From contig CM054060.1 in the NCBI GenBank assembly GCA_028641055.1, forward strand, positions 239,596,833 through 239,660,832: 64,000 bases of DNA. The letters run 5' to 3'. Under the pieces are notes generated by a model, which worked only from the letters and a program-made list of their open reading frames with translations, was not told the origin of the DNA and did no database searches. This stretch comes from Alopecurus myosuroides (Eukaryota > Streptophyta > Magnoliopsida > Poales > Poaceae). Position 1 is the stretch's first letter, and every line of letters begins with the position of its first letter. Both the position numbers and the translations under genes were made by a program. Shown here one piece after another: positions 1 through 12,545 of the stretch.

Positions 1-3000
1 GAGCCCATATTACCTAAAGGCTGCACTGGAAGCTAACTATACATGGAAGACCTACAGATCTCTTTAGTCCTGGGTGGTAATCCACAAGTGTACCCTCAGG
101 TGACAACCACCACATCCATGGCGCTGGGAGTGACCCAGGTGACAACCACCATGGACATGGCCCTGAGTAGCCACTCAACATAATCCAAGCAATTACCAAT
201 CCACCCAGGTGTTTCATTGGGTTGTTAAATTTCAATTTTCAAAGTATCACAACACAATAAATAGCATCGGCAGTTGTGATATTGTTCTAGTATAGCTAAA
301 CTAGTACCTAGCAGGGGTTTCAGGTTGGCTACACACTACTAGGTGTTCTGAGCATAGTATATACTTGGAAAATAATAATATAGCCTATCATGCACACTAC
401 TGAAAACACTAAAGTGGGACATGAGCATCACTTGCCTTGTGGAATTTGGTATAGAGTCACTCTCTTTACAAATAGAACGTTGCTCTCCGTACAATCTAAC
501 CAATACAAATAAATAACGATAAACAAGCCATTCACCAACAAACAAACAAATACAACAAAATATACAATATAGAAACACGACAAGTTATTCAACTTGATTT
601 GTGTTAACATGGACTAGGTTTTGACACATAATTCAATATGCAAAAAGAATTATGATGAGGTGATTACTGTTTGGCCTTGTATGGACAAGTTCAAGGTTTA
701 CCACAATAATTTAATTTACAAAAGAAATTATTGTGATTGTGTTAGGGGTCTACCAGAAGGAACATGGGTTGGTCAAGGTCACAATTATCATACAAGACTT
801 TGGTCTAAGGGTTTTAGAAAACATAATCATGATCAACATGATTCATTTCATGGCTTTGGGTAGTAGGGTTGAAGAAATTCACAATATGACTTGTAAATTT
901 ACTAAAGGTCTTGGGCTATGCGTTTATGGTCCAAAAGTTACTTTCCATATGTTCAGCATAAAATGGGTGTTGGTTTTGATCAAAATGATCACACCACAAT
1001 TTTCCTAAAAAGGGTTTCATCAAATAACAGTTAATTTATAAAGGCTGACTACTATGGATGGTTTATATGACAAAGATTACATGGAGTGGGTTCTATGGTC
1101 ACAAATAGTTTTGGTACTGGTTTCTCTGGTCTAAGGTTACTAAATGGAACAATTTTCCAGAAGAAAATTAATTCAAATTGTTTATAGAATTAAAACTAGG
1201 TGCAAAATACTTAAATGGTTATTAAATTCTAATCTCCATTTTAATTGGTTCAATTACTATTTTGGGACAGAGGGTATGAAAGTACACATCCTAAGGGTTC
1301 CAAAAATATTTTATTTGCAATTTTTGGATTTGTAGAATTTGAAATATGCCAGAATTCATCAAACAAGCATATTTAAATTTGAACCAATTTAATTTTGTCA
1401 AATTTAAATTTGGACAGTGCCAAAAGTTTCTACATGTTCAGGGGATTTCAAAAAGTCCAAGTTTGCTAAATTTCTCCTTATGGATCAAAAGTTATGATGT
1501 TTGCAAGTTGCAGGGGCTTTTCTGCAAAACTGCATTTGATTTTCTATTCGGAATAAAACAGAAAAAATGGCCAGGCCACATGGCAGTCTCTGAGTGGCTA
1601 GGGGTGCTGACTGTGCTGCTGACCGAGCGTGCTGACTGGTCCAACACTTGGCAAGTTTCTATTGGCCGAAAACGTTTCACTTAGGTGGATCTAATCCTGT
1701 CCGCTTGACCCAGATCGGACGGCAGAGGAGAGAGGGGGAAACTCAGCGGAGTGGATCTCGCTGAAAAATGGTGCACGGTGGCCGTAGATGCAGCTGGTCG
1801 ACAAGGAATGTGTTCCGGTGATGCTCGAGCTTGGCGAAGACCACGAGGAGGTGTGGGAGTGCACGACGGGCTCAGTGGAGATGAAGGCAAGGGTTGGGGC
1901 CTTCTGGAACAGCGACGCGATGCAGCGGCATCCTCGGGGCGACGGCGAGCTCCAAGAACACTCGGCGCCACGATCATGCTGCACCAAAATTCTTTACGCA
2001 CGCACGTGGAGTCGCATGGGTGTATTATCAGGCACAGGGAATCGCTCACCTCGCCGTAATCAACGACAGACGGCGGCGGGTCGGAGAACATCCGGCGAGT
2101 AATTTGCAGGGACTCGGGGCATCGTTGTGCAAGGGAGGAGAGGGTAATGAGAGAGGAGGAGCAGGGGAACGTAAAGAGGGGCTCGAGGTGTTGGGGAACG
2201 CTCTGGTGAAGGAGATCGTGCGGTGGCCACTTCGATCGTGGGTGCGGCAGCGGTTGGAGGTGGGAGACGAGCACGTCATGGTGACGTCATCTTGCGGGGT
2301 CCACCGGTCGGTGACAGAAACGGACAGAAGGGCCAGGCGGGTTGCCGGGCTGGTTGGTGGGTCGGTGGGCGCGCTAGGCGGCAGATAGGAGCGGTTTCGG
2401 CCTGCCTGTGCTCCTGGGCTTTGGTCTGTTATTTTTTTTTTGTTATTTTTTTTTCTGATTACTTAAATAAGACATAGGTTTTGTTTTATAGGTGCAAATG
2501 AACTCAATTTTGTTTCTATGGTTTTATAAAAATAAAACCTTTCATATAAAAACTATTTTGTGTTGTTTCCAACATATTTAAATTTTGAGTTTTCAAAAGG
2601 GGTTTGAAATTTATGGGGTACTTTATGTATATGAAAATTAGAGTTTAATAAATCTCTTTTGGGCTTAAATAAAATTGTGTAAAATAATACATGTTATAAT
2701 ATTAAGTGTTGGAACATATCAGCATTGTTTTTCTTACTAAATATTTTTGAAAATGTTTATAATCTTTAAAGTCATTTTTAGATAACATACTTTATTTTTG
2801 GTATCTTGAAATATTTCTGAGGTCTAGAATATTATCAAGAGTGATAATTCCAGGAAAACATTTGAAAAACAAATGAGACCATTTTATAATTTAAAATACT
2901 TGGCAAAGTATTTACTTTAGAAACAATTTTTGGGGTTAGTGAAATACATGCCTAAATTGGATTAGCAATCTCCCATACTTTGGAAAAGATATTACTTTTT

Positions 3001-3099
3001 TGTTTTGTTTTCTTTGTTTTTGGTGGCTTGCATTAGTGAAAAATAGAAGTTTCAAATTTTAGTGATTTTTGAGTTTCTCCAAAAATCAGGGATGTTACA
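1..3099 (-). mobile_element. H1-family LTR, minus strand, cut by window edge
   Basis: Read on the minus strand from 3099, the sequence starts TGTAACATCCCTGATTTTTG, the same start as the plus-strand LTR at 14511. It stays recognisably similar through several blocks: the low-complexity start, the GC-rich part (about 1690-2400), the segment near 1340-1440 that matches 16178-16340, and the segment at 1-420 that matches 17590-17960. The order of blocks is the reverse of the plus copy, so this is one LTR in opposite orientation. The inner end of the LTR lies left of the window; from the H1 length of about 4.3 kb, roughly 1.2 kb is missing. It abuts a gag ORF at 3100, where TAATG (3100-3104) would be its target-site copy. 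No intact coding capacity is seen in it. Confidence 0.8.
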
Positions 3100-4300
3100 T
3101 AATGCTTATAGGAATAATTTTGGTAGCAAAAATTATAGGCCATATCCTCCCAATAATAGCAATGCTTATGGTAATTCTTATGGTAATTCTTACAACAACA
3201 ATAGAAGTGTACCCTCTGATCCTGAGAACATGCTTAAGAATTTTATTAGTACACAAACTGCTTTGAATAAATCCATTGCGGAAAAATTTGGCAAAATATA
3301 TGTTCTTGCTTCTAAAGTTGATAGCCTTGCTCTTGATGTTGATTTTCTGAAACTAAAGATTATGCCTCATGATGTTAAAGAAAGCAAAACTTTGAATGCT
3401 ATCCAAATTCGAATTGATGATAATGTTAGGATGTTAGCTGAATTGCATGCTAGATGGGAAAGAGAAGATAAAATAGCTAGAAAGAATAATATAGCTAATG
3501 TTTGCACCATTACCACCACTAGTAAAACTGAAGCTTCTCATGCTAGTAAAACTTCTACTATCAATCGTAAAGTAATTGGTATTGGAAATACTCCCGCTTC
3601 TGCTATTAAAAATGCAAAACTGCCTGAAACTGCTAAAAATGTTCCTGATAAAAGTGCTGAAATTTTTAGAAACATGGGAGACAATGGTCCCATTACCTTT
3701 GATAAAAATGATCATGAATTTGATGATTGCAACATAACTGAAGTGATTAAGTTCCTAAAAAATCTTGCTAGTTGTCCTAATGCTAGTACTATGAATATGG
3801 CTTTCACAAAACATATTACAAATGCTCTCTTGCAAATTAGAGAGGATGAATTAAGATGTGAAGCCTCTATCCCTAGGAAGCTATATGATGGTTGGGAACC
3901 CATTATTAAAATGAAAGTGAATGATTTTTATTGCAATTCTCTATGTTATCTTGGTGCTAGTATCTCTGTTATGCCCAAGAAATTTACGATATTCTTGATT
4001 TACCACAATTGGAACCCTATTGTTTGGATGTTTGTCTTATTGATAATGTTAGAAAGAAACCTTTGGGGAGAGTTGATGATGTTATTATCATGTTTAATAA
4101 TAATCTTCTCCCCATTTATTTTGTTGTATTTAATATTGAATGCAATGCATCTTGTCCAATTTTTTGGGAAGACCTTTTCTTAGAACTGTTGGTGCTTTTA
4201 TTGATATGAAGGAGGGGAATATTAAATTTCAATTCCCACTCAAGAAAGGTACAGAAAACTTTTCTAGAAAGAGAGTGAAGTTTATTTTTTGATTCTATTA
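3100..4300 (+). pseudogene. Broken gag-protease of Athila-type Gypsy element G1
   Basis: An open frame runs from the LTR border to 4183 and reads as the C-terminal part of a Triticeae Gypsy gag followed by the aspartic protease region. An Asn/Tyr-rich start is followed by the typical stretch with MLAELHARWERED (about 3430-3465), then GDNGPITFDKNDHEFDD and the NITEVIKFL segment. The protease motif reads LCYLGASISVMPKK near 3940-3980; the family has Asp-Leu-Gly-Ala, so the catalytic Asp codon is now Tyr. A frameshift near 3985 moves the homology to another frame (KPLGRVDD... IECNASCPI, 4050-4160). No reverse transcriptase or integrase follows. The N-terminal half of gag is beyond the LTR insertion at 3099. 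The product cannot be functional. Confidence 0.85.
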
Positions 4301-4795
4301 TTCGAACAAATTACAATTTGGATGCTTCTTTGCTTGAAAACACTTGATTCCACTTTTCTGGGCCTAGCTAAAAGGCGTTAAAAAAAGCACTTCTTGGGAG
4401 ATAACACATGGTTTTATTTTTTCTTTGTTTTTCTCTATTTTCTTTGATTCAAGGGGTTGTATACTTATGTATCAACTCCTTTGTATAATTATATTCATGT
4501 TTTAGTTGTGCCAAGTAAAGTTTCTGACGAGAGTTGGAGTTGGTTTTGGATTTCTGCGCAGGAAACAGATTTCTGTTGTCCACCGTAAAAAACCGTATAA
4601 TTCACAAGAAAATCAGAATGACCTACAATTTTTTGTGCTTATTCCTCAGATAATTCCGCAATTTTTTTCTTTAAGTTTTTTGATCTGAGCAACATAAGTG
4701 CCCCGAACAAATTCGTCTTTACAGACTGTTCTGGTTTTGGTAGATTCTGCCATTTTTCTTGCATTTTCTCTTTTACGATGTCAAGTGGATTTATT
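4301..4795 (+). mobile_element. G1 non-coding internal region, first part
   Basis: After the protease relic the sequence has the block with TTCTTGGGAG (near 4392) that follows gag-protease in non-autonomous Triticeae Gypsy elements. AT-rich sequence without a supported gene continues from there. It is interrupted at TTATT (4791-4795) by a solo LTR and resumes at 6454 without loss. Confidence 0.6.
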
Positions 4796-6448
4796 TGTAG
4801 GGTTCGTTTCATAGAAAACAAAAAAAATTCCTACACGAGAGACACCCGAAAGGCCAAGATCTAATCTAGGAGATGAAGTCCAACGGGGAGAAAGAGAGTC
4901 TTAAGAAAACATACCCTCGAAGACTCTAAGCGTTACGAGATCAAATCTCGTTGTTGGCGTAGTCGTACTCACACCGATCCCGAGAGCGAGAAGATGTGCA
5001 CAGCAATCCGGTGGTGCCTCCGTGATCGGTCACACGTACGGCTTGATGACGACCTCCGTTCCTTCGATCCAGCGGGGCAGCGGAAGTAGAAGACCCCTCG
5101 GAAACGAGCAGCACGACGGCGTGATGTGGTGGAGAAAACTTCGTTTAGGGCTTCACCAAGCGCATGAACATGAGGTGGATCAGCGGGAGAATGGCGATGG
5201 AGATGACACCAAGTGTGTGAGGGAGAGGGATCACATGCCCTCTATTTATAGGAGGGGAGGCAGCCACGAAATTTTGGTGCCTCCACCTCTCCCCTCATCA
5301 TGTGGGTGGAGTCTCCACTCAACCCACTCATTCTCTCATCAATTCCCACTCAAATTCCAAGGGTTTTCTTTAATAAATAAATAAATAAAATTATTTCTTT
5401 ATTTTAATATTTGTTAATCCTATTAACAAACATTAACACTTACCCCCTTGAACTATTTGTTAATCAAACATTAACATATACCACCTTGAACTATTTCAAC
5501 ATTCCCCGAAACAATTCCGGTGACTATTTCAATATTCCCCGAAACAATTCTGGTGTTGTCCAAAATTTTCTCCGATATTCCGTATCCTCTCAAATGCTTC
5601 ATCGAACCTTAAGTGTGTCACCCTACGGTTCGCGAATAACATAGACATGATCGAGACTCCTCTCCGATCAATAATCAACAGCAGGATCTGGAGATCCGTG
5701 ATGACTCCTATGTATTCAACGATGACTCTCGTGATCGTGTGAACCATCAACGTCGTGACTATTCCCTTTGTCTCGCGATATTTTACTTATCCGAGATCCG
5801 ATCATCGGTATCAACCATACCTTGTTTTGATCTCGTTACCGACAAGTACTCTTTTCTCGTTTCCGTGATATGACATCCTTGTGATCATATCACGTGCTTG
5901 CAAGCGGTGTCGCTGTGATATCACCGAGAGGGCCCAGAGTATATCTCTCCATCATTTTGGATGGACAAATCCCACTCTTGAGCCATGAGCATCAACTAAT
6001 ACTTTCCGAATACCTAACGACACCTTTATAGTCACCCTGTTACAGTGTGACGTTTGATGACATCAAAGCACCCTTCCGGTATCAGTGATTGACATGATCT
6101 CATGGTCTAAGGAATAAGTTACTTCATACGCAAGATATGACAATATAAACTAAAATGACTTGATCGTATTTTTATCTTGATATTGGGTATGTGTTCATCA
6201 CATCATTCTTCTAATGACACCTCGTTATTAACAACATCCAATGTTCATGATCAGGAAACCTTGATCATGTATTAATCAACGAGCTAGTTAAAAGAGAGGC
6301 TTTACTTGGAACCATTGTTTGTTTATTAACCACACATGTATCAAAGTTTCCGGTTAATACAATTCTAGCATGAGAAATAAACATTTATCATAAACAAGGA
6401 ATAAGATAATAACCACTTTATTATTGCCTCTCGGGCATATTCCCTTCA
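4796..6448 (-). mobile_element. Solo LTR of the C1 Copia-type family
   Basis: About 1653 bp closely matches the C1 LTRs at 32365-34011 and 49255-50889. In element orientation it starts TGAAGGGAATATGCCC (plus strand ends ...CCCTTCA at 6448). It is flanked by a perfect 5-bp target-site duplication, TTATT, at 4791-4795 and 6449-6453. No internal sequence is attached, so it is a solo LTR produced by recombination between the two LTRs of one element. A minus-strand TATA-like box TATAAATAGA lies at 5241-5250. Confidence 0.93.
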
Positions 6449-8722
6449 TTATTTGCTTCACGAAACGTCAGTAGCTGTAGATAATGTTTAAAAGCATCAA
6501 TATCACTTGTGGCCATACAGAACCCATGGATTTTTTATTTTTGCACTAACCCTCTAATGCGAAATACTCTTTGAGTGTGGTGCGAAGGAAGTTTTCAAGG
6601 GTCAGGAGAAGAGGGTGATATATGTGATCAAGAAGAGTGCAAGGTCAAAGCTTGGGGATGCCCCCGTGGTTCATCCCAGCAAATTCTAAGAATACTCAAG
6701 AATCTAATCTTGGGGATTCCCAAGGCATCCCCTTCTTCATCAACAATCTATCAGGTCACTTCTAGTGAAACTACATTTTTATTCGGTCACATCATATGAA
6801 GTCTACTTGGAGCGCCCGTTTGTTTTTCTTTTGTTTTCTCTTGTTTTCTTTTGTTTTCCTTTCTGCAATAATATAGTTGTACCCTAGCATTCCTTGTTTG
6901 GGAGAGTTACATGCTCCGCTTTTTCGTTTGAATACTTGCTATGTTAGTATTCTTAGTTTTTCTTGTTTGGGAGAGATACATTCCTAGATTCCATTTTAGC
7001 TCTTGTTTTCATTGCATCTCTTATTCAGAGCCGTTAGTTTTAGTAGTGTTGTGTGAGTACTCTCATGTTTGATTGCTGTATCATTTAGAGAGTTTTTGTT
7101 AAAGCATACTTTGTATGGTGCTTGTTGGGAAAATAAACTGCTGCTTGAAGTAGAATTTATAACGGTGCTAGTAGAAGTTTGTATAGACTGTGGCTAGAAT
7201 TTTTCATATCATGCTAGATGTTATTTTAATTCTAAATATTAGTGGTTATTTAGTAGAATGATTAGTCTTAAATAGCTGAGAGTGTTTAATGTGCCATTGA
7301 AAGATTCCAGAGTTGTCATATTGAAGCATACATTTGTGGTGTTCTCCTTTGAATTTTTTATTTGGTTTACTTGGCGCATGCTGACACCATGTTTACGAAT
7401 ACGAACAAGTAACTTATAGCCTCTATGATCATTTAGTTTTTGAACTTGTGGTACCACTTATGCTTTGATTAATGATGTTTATGTCGCTATGCATGATTAT
7501 GGCTCTTATGCCCTCTTGATTTGTCGCTCTCAGTCTTTTGCTAGCCTCCACCTGCACTGAGTATGAGCTTTACTCATGCATCCAACTCCCAAAAACCAAA
7601 ATTTGCCCAATGTGTCCACTATACCTACCTACATGTGGTTTTTAACCACCACTCCAAAGTAAATTGCTCATGTGTTACCTTTAAAACTTTCAAAATTACT
7701 CCTACTTTGTGCTCCTGTTTTAGCTCATGAGGACGTAAATAGAGAATCTTTATCTCACTTGTTGACTGGAATTTCACACCCTGGACTAGTGGCTTCATAT
7801 TCTTATCCAACTGATAGAAGAGCTGGGACCGGGGTGCCCAGCCCCAAATTAATAACAACAAATTCTCTTCATTATTTTTGCCCCTGATTTATCAGTCAAA
7901 GCATAATTGTGTAAACAAAAGAGATAGAGGGATGGCCTTCTACCCAGATGCGTCCTTCTATGGGAGCCACTCTTGTGAAGTCTAGTTGGCTTGTGATGTA
8001 CTGTATTTTCTGTTTGCCATTCGTTGACATAAGCATACACCTCTCTAAAAAATAGACACTCCTCCACGATATGTGATTGTTGGCAGGCACCCGAGGATTC
8101 GGTTAGCCATGGTTTGTGTAAGATGGATGGGAGGAGTGTCAAACATTTTATACCTCTATTTAATAAAATAAAAGCTCTAGCACATGAGTGATCCATTCTT
8201 CCCTCTGTGAAGGCCTTTCTTTTACTTTTATGTTGAGTCTCCATCTTCTAACTTTATGCACAGTTAAGAGAGCATAGTTGCCATTCTGAGTTTAATGTGC
8301 ATTTGTCTCAGAAACATTATTAATTGATTCATGATGTGTTATTGTTTGTTCTCTAATTATTTTTTCTAGTCTTCCTCATGAACTTTGAAGGTGTCCTGGC
8401 ATTTATGTTTTGCCCCACTCTTAAGGACTAGCCAAATATCACTTTGCCATGCTTTCTCTATACTTGAAACAAACGTATAACTTTTGATGCATTGTTACTC
8501 ATGATCTTTTATTTGTGTTACTTCTCATGATGCAAGGTGATTTCTATGCTTTATTGTTAAAATCTTATTTAGCATGCTTGTGTTGAAGTGCTATGATCTC
8601 AGCTTACATATGGTTTTACATTATTGACGATCAAGTTTATGTTGGTACCATGTCACCTCAGAAATTATGTGTTTTATCGTTTACCTACTCGAGGACGAGA
8701 AGGAACTAAGCTTGGGGATGTT
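6449..8722 (+). mobile_element. G1 non-coding 3' internal region and polypurine tract
   Basis: This continues the G1 internal region after the solo LTR (6449-6453 is the target-site copy). It includes AGCTTGGGGATGCCCCCGTG near 6650, a stretch typical of the 3' non-coding part of Athila-type grass elements, and a T-rich tract at about 6815-6865. The end is a polypurine tract, AAGCTTGGGGATGT (8709-8722), directly before the LTR start at 8723. The part from about 7140 is repeated in related form at 60333-61736. No intact gene is seen. Confidence 0.75.
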
Positions 8723-10317
8723 GATACGTCATAACTGTATCCTTAATTTCTGATGTTCCATGTTGTTTTCATGTTGTTTCTTACATGTTTTCTATACACT
8801 TCATGTCATTTTTATCGATTTTTCGGACTAACCTATTGACAAGATGCCACAGAGCCAGTTCCCTGTTTTCTTTGTTTTTAGTTTCAGAAAAGTTGTTCTG
8901 GAAATATTCTTGGTATTGGAAAATTCGAAGCCCGGAAGTCTTAGAATTCCCGAAGGTTCCAGGGAGTCCCGAAGAGGCAGGAGGGTGGCCACAGGGGGCC
9001 ACACAATAGGGCGGCGCGCCCCCCGGCCGCGCCTGGGCATGGTGTGGGCCCCTCGGGCGTCCACCGCCATCGCCCTTTCGCCTATATAACCCTCCGATGC
9101 GTGAACCCTAAATATATGCCACTTTTTTTTTCGAGAAACACCCGAGGCCGCCGTCATCATCATCCTCAGACCGGGAGGGTTCTAGAGCTCTCACCGGCAC
9201 CTTGCCGGGAGGGGAATTCATCACCAGAGGGGTCTACACCATCATGCCCTCCTCCGAAGTGATGCGTGAGTAGTTCATCCCTGGACTACGGGTCCATATC
9301 AGTAGCTAGATGGTTGTCTTCTCCACTTTGTACCTCATGTTTAGATCACGTGAGCTGCCCTACATGATCGAGATTATCTTAATGTAATGCTACATGTTGT
9401 GTTTGCTGGGATCTGATGAATATTGAATGCTATGTCTTCTGATTATCAATCTATCATGTTATCTTAATGCATATGTTATTTATGATCTTGCATGATATCT
9501 GTTATTAGTAGATGTTCTGGCCAAGTAGATGCCAGTAACTCGAAGAGGGAGTATTTATGCTCGATAGTGGGTTCATGCCTCCTTTGCATCTGTGCTCGAG
9601 TGACAGTAACGTGACGGATGGAGGATGTGCTTTTGCCATTATGGATAAAACAACGGTGTTTACTTAGTTTACATTGTTTACATTACACACTTTGCTTACT
9701 GCGATAATCTGTTGCTTGCAACTTAATACCCAATGTTTGATCGGATGATATTCGGAGGGTGGATTATTAGTCATAGATGCAGTTGGATGACGGTCTATGT
9801 ATTTTGTTGTAATGCCCGCGGGAATCACATAGTAATCTTTATGTCTTGCTTATGCACTAAGGTGCAACCTTCATTTCTGTCAATTGCCCATCTGTAATTT
9901 GTACACCACACATGTTATTTATCTTTCATGGAGAGACACCACTAGTGAACTATGGACCCCGCTCCATTTTCTCATTTTGATAATACACACACTGCTTCCA
10001 CTGCTTTCTCACCGCTTCTCCTGTTTTCATACTGTTTTCCACACCATACATTTAACCTCTTCGTTATCAGCAAAACCGGTGAGATTGACAACCTCACTGC
10101 TTCGTTGGGGCAAAGTGAATTGTTTGTGTTGTGTAGGTTCCATGTTGCTGCTGAACAGGTAGTGCGCGCTGCCACCTCAGCTGCATCAACCTTCTGAAGT
10201 CACTCCTTCCTCCTACTGGTCAATTAAACATTGGTTTCTTTCTGAGGGAAAACTGCTGGTGTGCTCATCATACCTTCCTCTTGGGGTTTCCCAACGAGTG
10301 CAAGATCTGCACCATCA
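8723..10317 (+). mobile_element. G1 LTR copy A
   Basis: The LTR begins TGATACGTCATAAC right after the polypurine tract and ends ...CTGCACCATCA. Landmarks shared with copies B and C are a GC-rich block (9008-9056), a TATA box TATATAA (9083-9089), the GTGATGCGTGAGTAGTTCAT segment (about 9258), and the terminal TTGGGGTTTCCCAACGAG segment. It is followed directly by internal 3' sequence instead of a primer binding site, so it is not an ordinary element end. Confidence 0.85.
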
Positions 10318-10845
10318 CCCTCTGCGAAGGGCCTTTCTCTTACTTTTATGTTGGGTCTTCATCTTCTAACTTTATGCACAATTAAGAGAGCATAGTTGTC
10401 ATTCTGAGTATAATGTGCATAAGTCCCAAGATTTATTATTGATTCATTCATGATATGTTATGACTTGTTCTCAAATTACTTGTTTTGAGTCACCACTTGA
10501 ACTTTGAAGGTGTCGTGGCATTTATGTTTTTCTCCCTTTTTAAGGACAAGCGGAATACCACTTTGCTATGTTTTCTTTATGCTCGAAACAAACATATATC
10601 TTTCAGTAAATCATTATTCATGACCCTTTGTTTGTGTTACTTTTCATGTTGCAACATGGTTGCTAAGTTTACATTGTTGAAATTATATATATCATGCCTA
10701 TGTTTAGAGTACTTTGATCTCAACTCACAATTGCTTTTACAAATATGATGATCAAGATGATGTTGGTAGCATGTCACCTCAGAAATTATTTTGTTCTTAT
10801 CATTTTACCTACTCGGGGACGAGTAGAACTAAGTTTGGGGATGCT
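10318..10845 (+). mobile_element. Truncated second copy of G1 3' internal region
   Basis: Starting at CCCTCTGCGAAGGGCC this matches the internal sequence at about 8200-8722 and ends with another polypurine-like tract, TTTGGGGATGC, before LTR copy B. Only the last 530 bp of internal sequence is present. The join to LTR copy A carries a short CCCTCT microhomology, consistent with a deletion or unequal recombination. Confidence 0.75.
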
Positions 10846-12468
10846 TGATATGTCTCAATCGTATCTATAATTTCTGATGTTCCATGTTGTTTTCATGCCA
10901 ATTGCTACATGTTTTCTATACACTTTATAGCATTTTTATGGATTTCCTGGGACTAACCTATTAACAAGATGCCACAGCGCGAGTTCCTGTTTTCTGCTTT
11001 TTTTGGTTTCAGAAAAGTTGTTCTGAAAATATTCTCAGAATTGGACGAAACGAAAACCCAGGGTCCTATTTTTCTGTCACGTACACGGAGTTTGGCGGAG
11101 ACCCAAAGGGGGGCCACAGGGTGGCCACACCATAGGGCGGCGTGAACCCCCCTTGGCCGCGCCACCAGGTGGTGTGGGCTCCCTGGCCACCCACCAACAT
11201 CGCCCTTTCGCCTATTTAAGCCCCTCCCCGGGAAAACTCTAAACACCCGAGCCCCCATCCATGAAAAGTTCTATTGCCACCGTCATCATCAACCCTAGTT
11301 CAGGAGGGTTCTGAAACTCTCCCCGGCACCCTGTCGGAAAGGGAAATCATCACAGGAGGGCTCTACATCACCATGCCTGCCTCCGGAGTGATGCGTGAGT
11401 AGTTCATCCTTGGACTATAGGTCCATAGTAGTAGCTAGATGGTTGTCTTCTCCTCTTTATGCCACCATGTTTAGATCTTGTGAGCTGCCTAACATGATCA
11501 AGATCATCTATCTATAATACTACGTTTTTTCTTTGCTGGGATCCGATGAATATTGAATGCTGTGTCAAGTTGATTACCAATCTATCATGTTTATTTTATT
11601 TATGATCCTGCATGCTCTTCGTTACTAGCTGATGCTCTGGCCAAGTTGATGCTTGTAACTCCAAGAGGGAGTATGTATGCTCGATAGTGGGTTCATCCTC
11701 CCTTTTATCTGTGCTCGAGTGACAGAAACATGACGGATGTGAGATGTGCTCTTGCCATTAGGGAAAAAATAAAAATGCTTTGTATAAGGATAATTTTATT
11801 ATTTACATTACGCACTTTACTTAATGCAATAATCTGTTGCTTGAAACTTAATACCCGAAGTCTGCTTGGATTATGTTCTGAGGGTGGATTATCAGGCATA
11901 GATGAAGTTGGATTATGGTATATTTATCATGTTGTAATGCCCACATGAATCTCATAGTAATCATCATGTCTTGCATATGAACTATGGTGCAACCTTTATT
12001 TCTGTCAGTTGCCCAGCTGTAATTTGTTTACCCAGCATGTTATCTATGTTTATGGAGAGACACCACTAGTGAACTGTGGACCCCGGTCCATTCTTTTGCA
12101 CTAATAATACAACCTACTGCAAGCACCGTTCTTTTTACTGCAATCATTGTTCTGTCTTCATTCACTGCAAACAAGTACCGTTTTCCATACTATACGTCTA
12201 ATCCTTTGTTTTCAGCAAAACCAGCGAGATTGACTACCTCCTTGTCTCGTTGTGGCAAAGTATCTTGGTTGTGTTGTGTGCAGATTCCACATTGCTGTTG
12301 AGCTTGGTAGTGCGCACTGCCAACATCAGTTGTCAACTACCTTCAGAAGTGATTTCTTCCTCCTACTGGTCGAGTTCACCTTGGTTTATTTATGAGGAAA
12401 ACTTGCTGCTGCACTGCTCATACCTTCCTCTTGGGGTCTCCCAACGAATGTGTGTACTCACGTCATCA
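10846..12468 (+). mobile_element. G1 LTR copy B (true right end of G1)
   Basis: The LTR begins TGATATGTCTCAATC and ends ...CACGTCATCA. A TATA-like TATTTAA is at 11213-11219, just after a GC-rich block (about 11130-11190). The next five bases, TGGTG (12469-12473), also occur at the matching place in the intact H1 3' LTR (24846-24850). That fixes this as the right insertion boundary of G1 inside H1's 5' LTR. Confidence 0.88.
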
Positions 12469-12545
12469 TGGTGCTAGCAATTGATCCATAGACTAGCACG
12501 AGAACACAGACGTTCTTGCATTATTTAAAATGCGGGAGCACTACA
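12469..12545 (+). mobile_element. Stub of H1 5' LTR
   Basis: These 77 bp match the end of the H1 3' LTR (24846-24922) with a modest number of changes: AATTGATCC, GACTAGCAC, GCATTATTTAAAATG and the terminal GGGAGCACTACA against GGGAACGCTATA. The rest of this LTR lies beyond G1, left of the window. Confidence 0.88.

Noticed and set aside
14..235. Short minus-strand ORF with repeated GTGACAACCACCA
   Set aside because: It belongs to the H1-family LTR (matching 17600-17960) and has no independent support; the repeat is short and local.
1681..2388. ORFs of 160-200 codons on both strands
   Set aside because: They fall in the GC-rich part of an H1-family LTR, where stop codons are rare. No domain or codon pattern supports a protein.
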